Shown: piece by piece, positions 34,365-43,702 of the stretch | How positions within the stretch are numbered: position 1 is the stretch's first letter | Layout of the letters: each line of letters begins with the position of its first letter | From: Deltaproteobacteria bacterium | Lineage (GTDB): Bacteria; Myxococcota_A; Polyangia; JAAYKL01 | Reading direction: 5' to 3' | Assembly: GCA_016935665.1 (NCBI GenBank) | Contig: JAFGQN010000222.1 | Location: forward strand, 1-64,000 | Length of the DNA stretch: 64,000 nt | Translations under genes and position numbers: made by a program | Notes under the pieces: generated by a model | Databases searched by the model: none | Seen by the model: the letters and a program-made list of their open reading frames with translations, nothing else | What the model was told of the DNA's origin: nothing

Positions 34365-35741
34365 CTAATCGTCCCGATTTAACCGGTATCTAAGCGAGCG
34401 AACAGTAATTCCAAGCAGCTTTGCTGCGGCCGACTGCACTCCGCCGGTTTGATCCAATGCTTTCTTTATATACTGAGATTCAACTTTGGCCAGGGTGGCA
34501 TCCAAATCAATTCCGTCTCCGGTCATTTTATTGGGGGCGGGGATGATGCTTTCGGCGGTATGTTTGGTGAGTCGGGGCGGCAAATCCACAGGTGTAATCA
34601 AGTCGCCGCTGGCTAGAGCCACCGCTCTTTCGAGGATGTTTTTCAGTTCACGAACGTTTCCGGGGTACCGGTGTTCCATCAGGTAGCGCATGGCAGCAGG
34701 GTGAACATCCCTGGCCTGACTTTTGGCTTCGGACGCAATTTGGGGCAAAAAATAATCAATGAGCGGTTTGATGTCCTCTTTTCGCCTTCGCAACGGCGGA
34801 ATCTCAATACTGATCACATTGAGCCTGTAATACAAATCTGTGCGAAACGCCCCATTTTCGATGAGGCTTTGCAGGTTCTGATTGGTGGCAGAGATAATTC
34901 GGACATCCACGGGAACTTCCATCTGCCCTCCCACCGGTCGCACCGTTTTTTCCTGCAACGCGCGTAACAGCTTCACCTGCAACGTCACGGGCAACTCTCC
35001 CACTTCGTCGAGAAACAGTGTGCCGCCCTCCGCTGCCTGGACCAGCCCCGTCTTGTTTTCTGTGGCGCCGGTAAATGCGCCTTTCATGTGGCCAAACAGT
35101 TCAGATTCCATCAATTGTTCAGGGAGCGCACCGCAATTCACAGGGATAAACGGAGCCGACTTTCTGTTGCTGTTAAAGTGAATGGCGCGTGCGATGACTT
35201 CCTTGCCGGTGCCGGATTCACCTGTCAGCAGAACAGCGGCGGGTGAATTTGAAATTTTTTCGCAAAGGAAAATGATTTGTTTGATGGCCTCCGAATGACC
35301 AATGATATCATTAATGCGTTTTTCGCCCTTTACCCGGGACCGCAAATCGATATTTTCCCGAACGAGTTTGCGGTGCTCCAGCGCCTGCGCCACCACCACC
35401 TTGAATTCTTCAATGTTAAACGGTTTGTTAACGTAGTCAAAGGCACCCTTTTTCATGGCTTTCACTGCGCTGTCGGTAGTGCCGAAAGCCGTAATCATAA
35501 TCACAGGACAGTGCGGATCACGGGTCTTTACCTGGCTGAGAACCTGCAGTCCATCACCGCGATCCATGGCGAGATCTGTGATAACAAGGTCGAACCGATT
35601 GCCTTCCTGGAGTAATTTCATCGCCTTGTTGCCGTTCGAGGCCGTTGTGACATCGAACCCCTGCCGTTTCATGAGGATGGACAGCATTTCACGGACAGAA
35701 AGTTCATCGTCTATAATTAGAATGTGACAATTTTCGTTCAT
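34365..35741 (-). CDS. pilR: NtrC/PilR-type sigma-54 response regulator
   Basis: 458 aa. Receiver domain 1-120 with D11, D12, phospho-acceptor D56 (LVITDLAMD) and K106. AAA+ domain with Walker A GESGTGKE (174-181), GAFTGA (221-226, the sigma-54 contact loop), Walker B TLFLDEVGEL (241-250) and LYYRLNVISIEIPPLRRR. A Fis-type helix-turn-helix ends the protein (AAAKLLGITVRSLRYRLNR). Orientation and position immediately upstream of the pilins make pilin transcription its likeliest target. No PilS-like histidine kinase is seen in the window. Confidence 0.9.
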   Translation of the reverse strand: MNENCHILIIDDELSVREMLSILMKRQGFDVTTASNGNKAMKLLQEGNRFDLVITDLAMDRGDGLQVLSQVKTRDPHCPVIMITAFGTTDSAVKAMKKGAFDYVNKPFNIEEFKVVVAQALEHRKLVRENIDLRSRVKGEKRINDIIGHSEAIKQIIFLCEKISNSPAAVLLTGESGTGKEVIARAIHFNSNRKSAPFIPVNCGALPEQLMESELFGHMKGAFTGATENKTGLVQAAEGGTLFLDEVGELPVTLQVKLLRALQEKTVRPVGGQMEVPVDVRIISATNQNLQSLIENGAFRTDLYYRLNVISIEIPPLRRRKEDIKPLIDYFLPQIASEAKSQARDVHPAAMRYLMEHRYPGNVRELKNILERAVALASGDLITPVDLPPRLTKHTAESIIPAPNKMTGDGIDLDATLAKVESQYIKKALDQTGGVQSAAAKLLGITVRSLRYRLNRDD

Positions 35742-35824
35742 TGCGGAAGTGTACTCCAGAAATATGGCTGTATCTAAAAAAGTGTGAAATAAAGCGGAGA
35801 TTTATAGGGGTATTGGCGCCTGAA

Positions 35825-36535
35825 TCAGCATTTTTTGCAGACAGCGACCAGAAACCCGCCAAATCGGGCCAGCGGCGAATTGAGCGCCCATTTTTCGGCT
35901 TTCTGCAAGACTGATTTCACCCCCACAATATCGTGGATTTTGGCTATGGGAGTGAAAACTCGAACTCCTTTAAATCCCTGAAATACCATGCCGTGGGGAA
36001 GGTAGCTGCGCACTTCCCGGGGAGTGTCCCAGCGGCAGAATACATCTGCTTCTGTTCTGCTGGCGCTGATGTTTCCCGGCCCCCCCAGCACTTTGGCCAG
36101 GTGCCGGATACTGAGTGTGTTGTAAAACTCCGCCACCATGTATCCGCCGGGACGCAGCACCCGCTGCATCTCCTGGAGCGCCTCTTTAATGTGTTCCACA
36201 TGAGCCAGCACCTTGAATGAATATGTCAAATCGAAGCTGTTGTCTGGCCAGGGCAGCGTCTCGGCCACTCCCTGACAGACGTCCAGTCCGCGTGCGCGGG
36301 CTTTTTCGAGCATCTGTTCAGAAATATCAATTCCCTTTACAGACCTGGCCATTTGCTGGATTTCTTTCATAATGAGCCCAGTGCCACATCCCACTTCGAG
36401 TACGTCCCCATCTTTTGCCAGCGGGCGGATGATGTCCAGTTCCAACTGGTCAATCAGCGCATGGTATCCTTTTTCCCGGTTATTTTCGTACCAGCCGGCA
36501 AAATCGTCGTAATAGCTTTCATTGTTGTGCGTCAT
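35825..36535 (-). CDS. SAM-dependent methyltransferase
   Basis: 236 aa from the ATG at 36535, preceded by AAGGAT (an ATG 11 codons earlier lacks a ribosome site). Class I methyltransferase motifs: DVLEVGCGTGLIM (motif I), KGIDISEQML, a WPDNSFDLTYSFKVLAHV segment and LRPGGYMVAEFY. Type-11 methyltransferase family; substrate unknown. It follows a GT4 gene on the same strand, so a glycan or lipid substrate is plausible but not shown. Confidence 0.85.
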   Translation of the reverse strand: MTHNNESYYDDFAGWYENNREKGYHALIDQLELDIIRPLAKDGDVLEVGCGTGLIMKEIQQMARSVKGIDISEQMLEKARARGLDVCQGVAETLPWPDNSFDLTYSFKVLAHVEHIKEALQEMQRVLRPGGYMVAEFYNTLSIRHLAKVLGGPGNISASRTEADVFCRWDTPREVRSYLPHGMVFQGFKGVRVFTPIAKIHDIVGVKSVLQKAEKWALNSPLARFGGFLVAVCKKC

Positions 36536-36580
36536 CTTACAATCCTTGTCCCCCCGCAGCATCTTCAACTCGCGTCGTTA

Positions 36581-37690
36581 TTATTCGAGCAACTCGTCAT
36601 ACAGGTTTTCCACGGCTTTGGCCATGCTCAATGCGTTATATGTGGTATGGACCAGTGCGTGGCCAATTCGTCCCAAAGCACCAGCCTCTGCAGGAGAATG
36701 CAGCAGGCGAAGCGCGGCTGCCGCAACATCTGCCGAGGTACAGGCGCCAATGGCCGCGTTTTGAGCGATCAACTCGTTTAGCGGCCCGGTATCCGCGAGC
36801 ACCAGTGGAATTCCATGTGCCATGGCTTCCAACAGTATCAGGGGAATGTCCATTTTGGCGTAGAGATTGTTTTGCGGGAGCAGCAGTACATCGACCAGTC
36901 CCACAAATCGGTGCATTTCTTCAATTTCATCCAGGAAACGCACGCGGTGTCCCAGCGAACTCAGTTCCTTTTGAATTTGTTGCTTGCGGGATTTCGAACG
37001 CTCGGTTTTGGCACGACAGGCAAATATAACGCTAACGTTCCTGGCGCCGGCAAGAATCGCTGGTGCGGCCTGTGCCACCAGACTGGCCGCATTGGAAAAT
37101 TCAAAATCACCGGGAAACAATACGATTCGATTGTTTTTCAGGTCGAACCTGTCTCTCAATTTTGTTTTTTCATCTTCCGCAAGCGGGGCAGGGGGCGTAA
37201 TTCCCGGGGGGATGTGGACCACGCGCTTTGGCGAAATGCCAACACTGAGCAGCTTGTCCCTTGAGTCTTTCGAGAGAACAATGACTTTATCAGTAAAAAT
37301 GAATCTGTTCACGTCATTGTAATCAAGGGGCCTCGATGAGAACGTCTGCACCGTTTTCACCCGCGTCGCCGCCCGCTGCAAACGTCCCGCAGTGGCACTG
37401 AGCCGGTTGGGTGCAAAAAAATAATGGTAAATTTGAGAGTGTTTTTTTTGGAGACCGCGGAACATCACTTTGATGTTCTGTTTCAGCCCAGCTTTAAAAT
37501 GGCCTCCTGAGGGGTATATGCGCTCGTAGCTGACGTGGCTGTGTTCCGGGAAAGCAAAATCCCGTGTGGTCAGTATTCGGTATGAATAGCGGTCACCATG
37601 GCAAATCTGTTCTTTGGCGATGTTTTTACCGGAATCATTCCACGGAGGAACAATGGGTTTGGATATAACAAAAACTTCTTTTTGAGGCAT
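36581..37690 (-). CDS. GT4-family glycosyltransferase
   Basis: 369 aa from the ATG at 37690. Two Rossmann-like halves; the C-terminal one shows IVLFPGDFEFSN, a VDVLLLPQNNLYAKMDIPLILLEAMAHGIPLV donor-binding segment and GPLNELI. The E-x-x-x-x-x-x-x-E arrangement of retaining GT-B enzymes appears as DIPLILLEAMAHG. N-terminal motif PPWNDSGKNIAK replaces the common G-G-x-x-x-x-x-x-L loop. Acceptor and donor unknown. Confidence 0.82.
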   Translation of the reverse strand: MPQKEVFVISKPIVPPWNDSGKNIAKEQICHGDRYSYRILTTRDFAFPEHSHVSYERIYPSGGHFKAGLKQNIKVMFRGLQKKHSQIYHYFFAPNRLSATAGRLQRAATRVKTVQTFSSRPLDYNDVNRFIFTDKVIVLSKDSRDKLLSVGISPKRVVHIPPGITPPAPLAEDEKTKLRDRFDLKNNRIVLFPGDFEFSNAASLVAQAAPAILAGARNVSVIFACRAKTERSKSRKQQIQKELSSLGHRVRFLDEIEEMHRFVGLVDVLLLPQNNLYAKMDIPLILLEAMAHGIPLVLADTGPLNELIAQNAAIGACTSADVAAAALRLLHSPAEAGALGRIGHALVHTTYNALSMAKAVENLYDELLE

Positions 37691-37707
37691 CACGTCCGCT
37701 CTGGAGA

Positions 37708-38895
37708 TTAAATAAGGTTGAGAATCAAATCGGCCAATTCCGCTTTGGTAATAATGCCGGTTTCCTGGAAATCGCCGTTGGATTCAAAGATGGTCACTTT
37801 GGTCATATCTCCTTCAAGGGCATCAGCGGCCAGATTCGAAACGATGACATCCGCGCCTTTTTGCTGCAATTTGGCGGTGGCGTTTTGTTTGAGATTTTCA
37901 GTTTCCAGGGCAAAGCCTATCAATTTGGGCGTTGATGCATTTCGATATTTTTCGCCCAGCCCCGCCAGTATGTCCGGATTGGGCACCAGTTGAATTTGAT
38001 TGAGTTGCGGCTTCTTGATTTTTTCGTCCGCTTTCGAAGCGGGGCGGTAATCGGCAACAGCTGCGCACATTACCACCGCATCCGCATCATCGCAATGAGC
38101 CAGAACAGCCGCCTCCATTTCCAGGGCCGAGCGCACGTGAATGATTTGGCAGTTGGATGGTGGCGCCAGCGAAACCGGACCGGATATCAGCACCACATCT
38201 GCGCCGCGCAACTGGGCTCTTTTTGCCAGCGCATAGCCGGTTTTACCACTGGAGCGATTCGAAATATAGCGAACCGGGTCAATATCCTCCACCGTGGGAC
38301 CGGCGGTAATGACGATTTTTTTTTGGGCCAAGTCTCTGTGCGTGAATGCGAGCACTTCGGCCATAATATCTTGCGGGGAGGCCATGCGACCCTGACCAAC
38401 GGTGCCGCACGCAAGTTCTCCCGACGTGGGCTCCACAAAGTGCCAGCCATGGTAATGGCGAAGGGTTTCAAGGTTTCGCCTTGTGGCGGGATTGGTGTAC
38501 ATGTTGGTATTCATGGCCGGGGCCGCTATCACCGGACCAGCAAATGCAAGGGTCACTGACGAAATCAGATCACTGGCTCTGCCTGTGGCGCATCGGGCCA
38601 GGTAGTCAGCGGTCGCCGGAGCGATGAGCATTAAATCCGCCTCGGTGGGCATATCAATATGTTCCAGAGCGCCCTGTGTTCGTCCAAACATCTGCACCGC
38701 CACCGGTCTCCCACTCAATGCTTCCAGTGTGAGGGGCGTGATGAACTGACAGGCGGCCTCGCTCATCACGATTTGTACCGTGGCGCCCGATTTTTTTAAC
38801 AGTCTGCACAGTTCCGCGCTTTTGTAGGCGGCGATACCGCCGGTGACGCCCATCAGCACGTGCATTCCCTTTAATGATTTCATAGTAACTGTCAT
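37708..38895 (-). CDS. coaBC: Bifunctional phosphopantothenoylcysteine decarboxylase / synthetase
   Basis: 395 aa; start at 38895, with ATG 38883 as alternative. N-terminal flavoprotein CoaC half: GVTGGIAAYKSAEL, IDMPTEADLMLIAPATADYL, and PAMNTNMY with the substrate-recognition loop (A-C-G-x-x-G-x-G-R-M-A). C-terminal CoaB half: VITAGPTVEDIDPVRYISN(R), SSGKTGYALA, and KKPQ-type K-I-K-K loop, NPDIL. It carries out two steps of coenzyme A synthesis from 4'-phosphopantothenate. Housekeeping gene with normal length and all expected motifs. Confidence 0.95.
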   Translation of the reverse strand: MTVTMKSLKGMHVLMGVTGGIAAYKSAELCRLLKKSGATVQIVMSEAACQFITPLTLEALSGRPVAVQMFGRTQGALEHIDMPTEADLMLIAPATADYLARCATGRASDLISSVTLAFAGPVIAAPAMNTNMYTNPATRRNLETLRHYHGWHFVEPTSGELACGTVGQGRMASPQDIMAEVLAFTHRDLAQKKIVITAGPTVEDIDPVRYISNRSSGKTGYALAKRAQLRGADVVLISGPVSLAPPSNCQIIHVRSALEMEAAVLAHCDDADAVVMCAAVADYRPASKADEKIKKPQLNQIQLVPNPDILAGLGEKYRNASTPKLIGFALETENLKQNATAKLQQKGADVIVSNLAADALEGDMTKVTIFESNGDFQETGIITKAELADLILNLI

Positions 38896-39025
38896 AGCGA
38901 AACGTATGTATCGCGAATTCTCGTAAAACGCATCAGAAAATTTGTGTAGTTTTTTTGCCTACATAAAACTACCATGGTATACACGGGGTACATGGTTCCA
39001 TATACAACCGTTTTTGGAGGCAAAA

Positions 39026-40561
39026 ATGAGCAACTATAACGAAGAAACCGGCATCACCAACGACGTTCACGATGACTTGAATGAAAGATTGAACGATGGC
39101 CAGAGCGACAATATTGTAAAGCTTCAGGTGGATGGGGCGTCGCGGGTGGTGAATACCATTCAGGATCAGAAAACGGCGATGGGCAGGTCTCTGGTGTGTC
39201 CATTCCCTGCGCTTGAGGTGGATATTCCCATTCGATTCACCGACGCTGGTGGAGAGGAATGCGAAGGACGGATTCATCGTATTGGCGTGGAGGATGATCC
39301 GGAAACCGGATTACCGAAACTCAGGCTCTCCGTTCGCACCGTTAAAGATGATCGTGAAACCATGCTGAGGGCCCCGGCGGAAGAGTTGTTGGCAGAAGCC
39401 AGCGCATTGACAGCCGTGCCGCAGGAAGTGGTGACCGCAACCCATTCGACGATGGATGATTTCGCCGAAATGGGCGTGACTGACACCGGGATTGATGTAG
39501 TGGTGGATTTCCCCGAAGATCGCCGCGTGACGGCGGAATCTCTGGAGGCAGCGGTATCGGCATCGTTGTCTTCTGTTGATATTCCACGCCCCAATACACA
39601 GATAAGCGAAGAGATTGAACTGGGTGACAACGTGCTGATGGACAGACTCTTCGACGACTTGCAGGAGACCACTACCGCGGAGTTGCTGTCACTGGAGGAT
39701 GTGGATGCCTGCAAACTTCAGGAACACAAAGGGGATCCGCAGTGGGTATGTTACTCTGATATGCCCATTCCATCCGCGATTAAGGAACGGGCTCAGACAC
39801 GTCGGCGCAGGCGCGCTGTAGCCATCGCAGCGTGGATGATGGTGCTTGGGATTGCCGCAGGTGGTGTGTATGTTCTTGGTAAAGCAGGGGTGGTCAACGT
39901 GGACAAAGCGAAGCAGTATGTGTCGATGGACGACAGCACTCCCAAAGCAACCGACTCGCTGGCACAGTTGAGCGATAAAAGTGAGGCCACCGAAGCTGCG
40001 CAAACCAGAGCGCTGACAGATGCCGTTGTAACCGATGAAAGACCAGAGCTGGTTGAAGCGGCTGCCGAAGAAATGGCCGAGATTGAAGCCACAGACGGAA
40101 AGATGGTGGATGCAGGCGATGCCGAAGCGTCAGAAGTCGCCGTAAATGAAGAGGTTGCTGAGAACGACGATGTGGTTGTATCGTCCGAGAGTGAAATGAA
40201 TGCAGAAGAAGAAAAGGACGCCGTCTCCGCGCTGTCAACAGACGTGGTATTGCCTACACGCTGGCCGGCCGAATTTGCCACCTCATACCGGTTGCAGAAT
40301 CCAAATGGTGTTGTCGTGGATGTTCCAGGCGGTCTTGTAAAAAGAGAGGGCTGGCTGACTCTGAAAGAAGGCGATAAGATTATCCGGTCCATTAAGGCCG
40401 TACAGCGGGAAAACGGCGCCCGTTTCATCGTATATGTTCACGGCAATCTTCCCAATTTTAAAACCAGTCCAAGAAACGGCGGCATTCGGCTGAGCCTTTA
40501 TTACGATGCGCGGGAGCAGAAATCCAGTGACACCCAGCAGGTAGCCATGCTGGATAACTAA
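39026..40561 (+). CDS. Membrane protein with acidic linker and C-terminal AMIN-like domain
   Basis: 511 aa; GGAGG lies just upstream of the ATG at 39026. The cytoplasmic N-terminal domain (about 1-120) includes VCPFPALEVDIPIRF and EGRIHRIGVEDD, PilZ-like strands but without a clear R-x-x-x-R or D/N-x-S-x-x-G motif. A membrane helix is near 267-287, just after RRRRR. A long acidic, Glu/Ala-rich stretch follows (about 300-400). The end (about 408-500), WPAEFATSYRLQNPNGVVVDVPG, resembles AMIN domains of PilQ/AmiC that bind peptidoglycan or pilus secretin regions. Role probably in envelope or pilus machinery; unproven. Confidence 0.7.
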   Translation: MSNYNEETGITNDVHDDLNERLNDGQSDNIVKLQVDGASRVVNTIQDQKTAMGRSLVCPFPALEVDIPIRFTDAGGEECEGRIHRIGVEDDPETGLPKLRLSVRTVKDDRETMLRAPAEELLAEASALTAVPQEVVTATHSTMDDFAEMGVTDTGIDVVVDFPEDRRVTAESLEAAVSASLSSVDIPRPNTQISEEIELGDNVLMDRLFDDLQETTTAELLSLEDVDACKLQEHKGDPQWVCYSDMPIPSAIKERAQTRRRRRAVAIAAWMMVLGIAAGGVYVLGKAGVVNVDKAKQYVSMDDSTPKATDSLAQLSDKSEATEAAQTRALTDAVVTDERPELVEAAAEEMAEIEATDGKMVDAGDAEASEVAVNEEVAENDDVVVSSESEMNAEEEKDAVSALSTDVVLPTRWPAEFATSYRLQNPNGVVVDVPGGLVKREGWLTLKEGDKIIRSIKAVQRENGARFIVYVHGNLPNFKTSPRNGGIRLSLYYDAREQKSSDTQQVAMLDN

Positions 40562-40684
40562 GCATGATCCTGTTTTATCCCATCCTTCATCAACCCTCCG
40601 CGTGTGGCGCGTGTCCGGTGGTGCAGCCGCCGCATTCTGAACCTCTTATAACGAAAACATGGTCTGAACCGGCGCCGCTTAAAG

Positions 40685-42187
40685 ATGCATTGGACGCATA
40701 AAAAAACCTTTCGGGCGATTGCCCTGTCCATGGTTCTGGCGCGATTTGTCATTGGTATTGTGCTCGTTTATACGTTGAACCCCGTATCTATCGATGATTA
40801 CTTTCGCCTTTTTCACGCGGTTTGGTGGTGGGAACACCCCAGCTTCACCAGCTCGTTTGTCTGGCTTCCGGGGCATCAATACATATATGGTTGCGTTATC
40901 GGATTGACCGGGGACACGCTTTTTGCGCCGCGCGTATTCACGTTGGTGCTGCACCTTCTAACGGGGGTGACGTTTCTTTTTTATATGGGCGTTGGATATG
41001 AATCCCGTTTGTGGGCAATGGCAGTGGTGTATTTCTCTCCGTTGTCCTTTATTCTTGGGACATCGCCCATTACCGAAACACTTGCTATGTTTTATCTGGC
41101 GCTGCACGGTCTTTTTCTGACTCGATATATCGAGAAACCAGGGATAACCCGGTTGCTGTGGTCTTCCCTGTTTCTGTTTTGTGCATGTACCGTTCGATAC
41201 GAAATGTGGCTGTTGATTCCCGTGTATTGGTGGCAGCTGCGACAGATATCGCCCGTTGACGCGTCAATACCCATTAAGTGGCTTGTTTTGGCGCTGCCCG
41301 TGTTGTTTCCAATTGTCTGGATATTGCATGGATTTGCCAATCCGGATGGGTGGCTGGAATTTTTAAAGGGGCCCCAAGACGACCACCTGGGACCGGGACG
41401 CATCTGGCAGGCGCTTCAAAGCGTTTATGGCTGGGGCGCACTATTATTTCTCGCATGGGCGGGAACGTTTTTCATTGTCAAACATCGTTCCATGCCTGAA
41501 CAACGTTTTTGGCCCTTCGCGGTGTATCTGGCAACGTTCGTTTTTGCGTTGGGTTCACTGGCGACGGCTGATTCTCTGCCGTCTCAATTTACCGAGCGGG
41601 TGTTTTTTGGGGCGGTTATTATGTCGGCCATATTCGTTGGGGATATTTTGAAGGGGCAGGGGATTATGGTGCGCCGTGTTACAATTGCCGCCATGGCGCT
41701 GCTGGCGACTGCCGCACTGGCGCAATCATTGCGACATCCGCTGGGAGTCCGACAGGATAGCCATGATGTTGCTCTCTGGATTAACGAACAGTACAAGACC
41801 GGGACGCTGACCAGCCATGATCATGTTGTTGTTTCGAAATATTTGCCGGATAGCGCAGCAATCTTGATTTTCAGCAATCATTTAGACAAAGTTCATATTG
41901 ACGGATTGAAAAAGGGATGCGTGTTTGAACTTCTATCTGAATACGCACCGTCGTGCGAATTGGAGGGATGGTCTAAAAAGGTTCAGCGAATTGTGGTGTG
42001 GAAAAGAAGTGGTGAAATGAAATATGTGAAACGACTCAAGTGGCCCGTTGTTCTGGATACATCCCGCTGGCTGGTGGTGGCTCGTCCAAGGGGAGCTGTC
42101 TTTCCCCAGGAAGGAAAGAAAGTGCATCCTTTTTTTGAAAACCAGTCGGCAGGACTGTTGATGGGAAAAGCAGGGGCGAATGATTGA
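40685..42187 (+). CDS. GT39-like polytopic glycosyltransferase
   Basis: 500 aa, about ten to eleven membrane segments. First loop NPVSIDDYFRLFHAVWWW has the GT-C acidic pair (D-D), and FVWLPGHQYIYG and ITETLAMFYL follow, as in PMT/ArnT-like enzymes. A soluble C-terminal region (about 380-500) faces the periplasm. Ribosome site weak. The 3' end overlaps the start of the MlaF-like gene by 8 bp. Substrate unknown; may modify a lipid or protein in the envelope. Confidence 0.78.
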   Translation: MHWTHKKTFRAIALSMVLARFVIGIVLVYTLNPVSIDDYFRLFHAVWWWEHPSFTSSFVWLPGHQYIYGCVIGLTGDTLFAPRVFTLVLHLLTGVTFLFYMGVGYESRLWAMAVVYFSPLSFILGTSPITETLAMFYLALHGLFLTRYIEKPGITRLLWSSLFLFCACTVRYEMWLLIPVYWWQLRQISPVDASIPIKWLVLALPVLFPIVWILHGFANPDGWLEFLKGPQDDHLGPGRIWQALQSVYGWGALLFLAWAGTFFIVKHRSMPEQRFWPFAVYLATFVFALGSLATADSLPSQFTERVFFGAVIMSAIFVGDILKGQGIMVRRVTIAAMALLATAALAQSLRHPLGVRQDSHDVALWINEQYKTGTLTSHDHVVVSKYLPDSAAILIFSNHLDKVHIDGLKKGCVFELLSEYAPSCELEGWSKKVQRIVVWKRSGEMKYVKRLKWPVVLDTSRWLVVARPRGAVFPQEGKKVHPFFENQSAGLLMGKAGAND

Positions 42188-42932
42188 TTTGCTGGATGTT
42201 CATGTGGCGTTTGGCGAGCAGGACGCGCTCAATGGGCTGTCTCTGCACGTTAGTGATGGCGCCCTGCTGGGCATCATTGGGCCCGGTGGCTGTGGCAAAT
42301 CCACCCTTTGCAGAGTGATTTCCGGTCTGGTGCAACCGGACTTTGGCGAAGTTTTTGTCCATCAAACCAACTTGCGTCAATGCAGCCGTCAGCAATTGCA
42401 TGTGGTGCAGCGTGATATTGGTGTGCAGTTTCAAAACGATGCTCTTTTTGAACATTTGACGGTTCTGGAAAATGTATCCTACCCGCTGACGCGTTTGACG
42501 ACGCTATCGTGCTCCGAGATGGAGGGACGCTCTGTGGAAGCACTGGCAACGGTGGGACTTGCCGGTTTCGAGAATCGGCTTCCCAATCGACTGTCGGGGG
42601 GACAGCGTCGTCGTGTGGCGCTGGCACGGGCCTGTATTACGAAACCCCGGATTCTGGTTTGTGATGAGCCCACCGCCGGACTTGACCCGCAAACATCCAG
42701 AACAATATTGGACATGATTGCGGGGATCCGCTACCAGACAAAAAACACGGTGATTGTAGTGTCATCGGATGTGGTGGGATTGTTTTCCATCTCATCCAGA
42801 ATTGCACTGGTATGGAATGGTCAGATCATTGAAGAAGATACCACCACAAAGGTGCGACAAAGCGAACGGGCAGAAGTGAAGCGTTTTCTGGATGACGCCA
42901 GACTTCCTTTTGCAGGATGGACGTGGGACTGA
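42180..42932 (+). CDS. mlaF: MlaF-like ABC transporter ATPase
   Basis: 250 aa. Walker A GPGGCGKST (34-42), Q-loop (VQFQNDALFEHLTVLENVSYP), ABC signature LSGGQRRRVALARA, Walker B RILVCDEPTAGLDPQT. The FEHLTVLENVSYPL stretch is the MlaF/Ttg2A hallmark for phospholipid transport ATPases. It is coupled with the permease gene by stop/start overlap. The system keeps outer-membrane lipid asymmetry in Gram-negatives. Confidence 0.9.
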   Translation: MIDLLDVHVAFGEQDALNGLSLHVSDGALLGIIGPGGCGKSTLCRVISGLVQPDFGEVFVHQTNLRQCSRQQLHVVQRDIGVQFQNDALFEHLTVLENVSYPLTRLTTLSCSEMEGRSVEALATVGLAGFENRLPNRLSGGQRRRVALARACITKPRILVCDEPTAGLDPQTSRTILDMIAGIRYQTKNTVIVVSSDVVGLFSISSRIALVWNGQIIEEDTTTKVRQSERAEVKRFLDDARLPFAGWTWD

Positions 42933-43699
42933 TGCAGGCACTGGCACAATTTGGCAGTATTATAATCCAACTATCGACGCAAATTGGCGGCACTGCGATG
43001 TTGCTGGCACAGATTTTTCGCCGGTTGGCGCCACCGCGATTCGACGGGGCAGAGTTTCGCAAATGTCTTTTTACCATGGGGTACAAGTCCCTTTCCATTA
43101 TGATCGCCACCGCATTTGTTGTGGGTGTTATTCTCGTGATTCAATCGTTTGTTTTTGTGGAACGCTACGGAATGCGATCTCAGCTGGGTTGGGGGGCCGG
43201 ATTCGTTATTATCAGGGAGCTGGGACCGGTGCTGCTGGCGCTGATGTTTTCGGGACGGGTGGGGGCGTTCACGGCGGCGGAGCTGGGAACCATGACGGTG
43301 ACGGAGCAGGTGGACGGATTGCGCTGCCTGGCGATTGATCCCATTTCCTATCTGGTGGTTCCCCGCTTTGTGGCCATGATTATTTCGTTGACGTCATTAA
43401 CGTTAATCGGCAACACGGTGGCGCTGTTCAGTGCGTCCATCATGGGTGATTTGATGCTGGAGGTGGACCATCACACCTTTTGGAGTTCGCTGTTTTCGAT
43501 GCTGACCCCAGCGGATTTCATGCTGAGTGTCACCAAATCCGCTTTGTTTGGAGGGATAATTGCCGTTAACAGTTGTTTTTTTGGATTGTCCACTACTGGT
43601 GGAGCCCCTGGTGTGGGTGTTTCTGTGAACAAAACAGTTGTGTTTTCGGCCATCGCCGTTTTTGTAGTGGATTTTTACTCCACATTTGTTTTGGGATAA
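42932..43699 (+). CDS. mlaE: MlaE-family lipid ABC transporter permease
   Basis: 255 aa from the ATG that overlaps the mlaF stop; another ATG at 42917 would add five residues but has poor spacing to its purine-rich sequence. Several membrane segments. Family motifs include GYKSLSIMIATAFVVGVILV, IIRELGPVLLALMFSGRVGA(F) and GTMTVTEQVDGLRCLAIDP. Works with MlaF as the inner-membrane pump. The periplasmic MlaD component does not follow: the next gene is a lytic transglycosylase. Confidence 0.9.
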   Translation: MQALAQFGSIIIQLSTQIGGTAMLLAQIFRRLAPPRFDGAEFRKCLFTMGYKSLSIMIATAFVVGVILVIQSFVFVERYGMRSQLGWGAGFVIIRELGPVLLALMFSGRVGAFTAAELGTMTVTEQVDGLRCLAIDPISYLVVPRFVAMIISLTSLTLIGNTVALFSASIMGDLMLEVDHHTFWSSLFSMLTPADFMLSVTKSALFGGIIAVNSCFFGLSTTGGAPGVGVSVNKTVVFSAIAVFVVDFYSTFVLG

Positions 43700-43702
43700 A
43701 AG

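Noticed and set aside
37014-37028. TGGCAC-like sequence on the plus strand inside the GT4 gene
   Set aside because: The -12 element does not match (GCAA in place of TTGC), and it lies antisense within a coding region.
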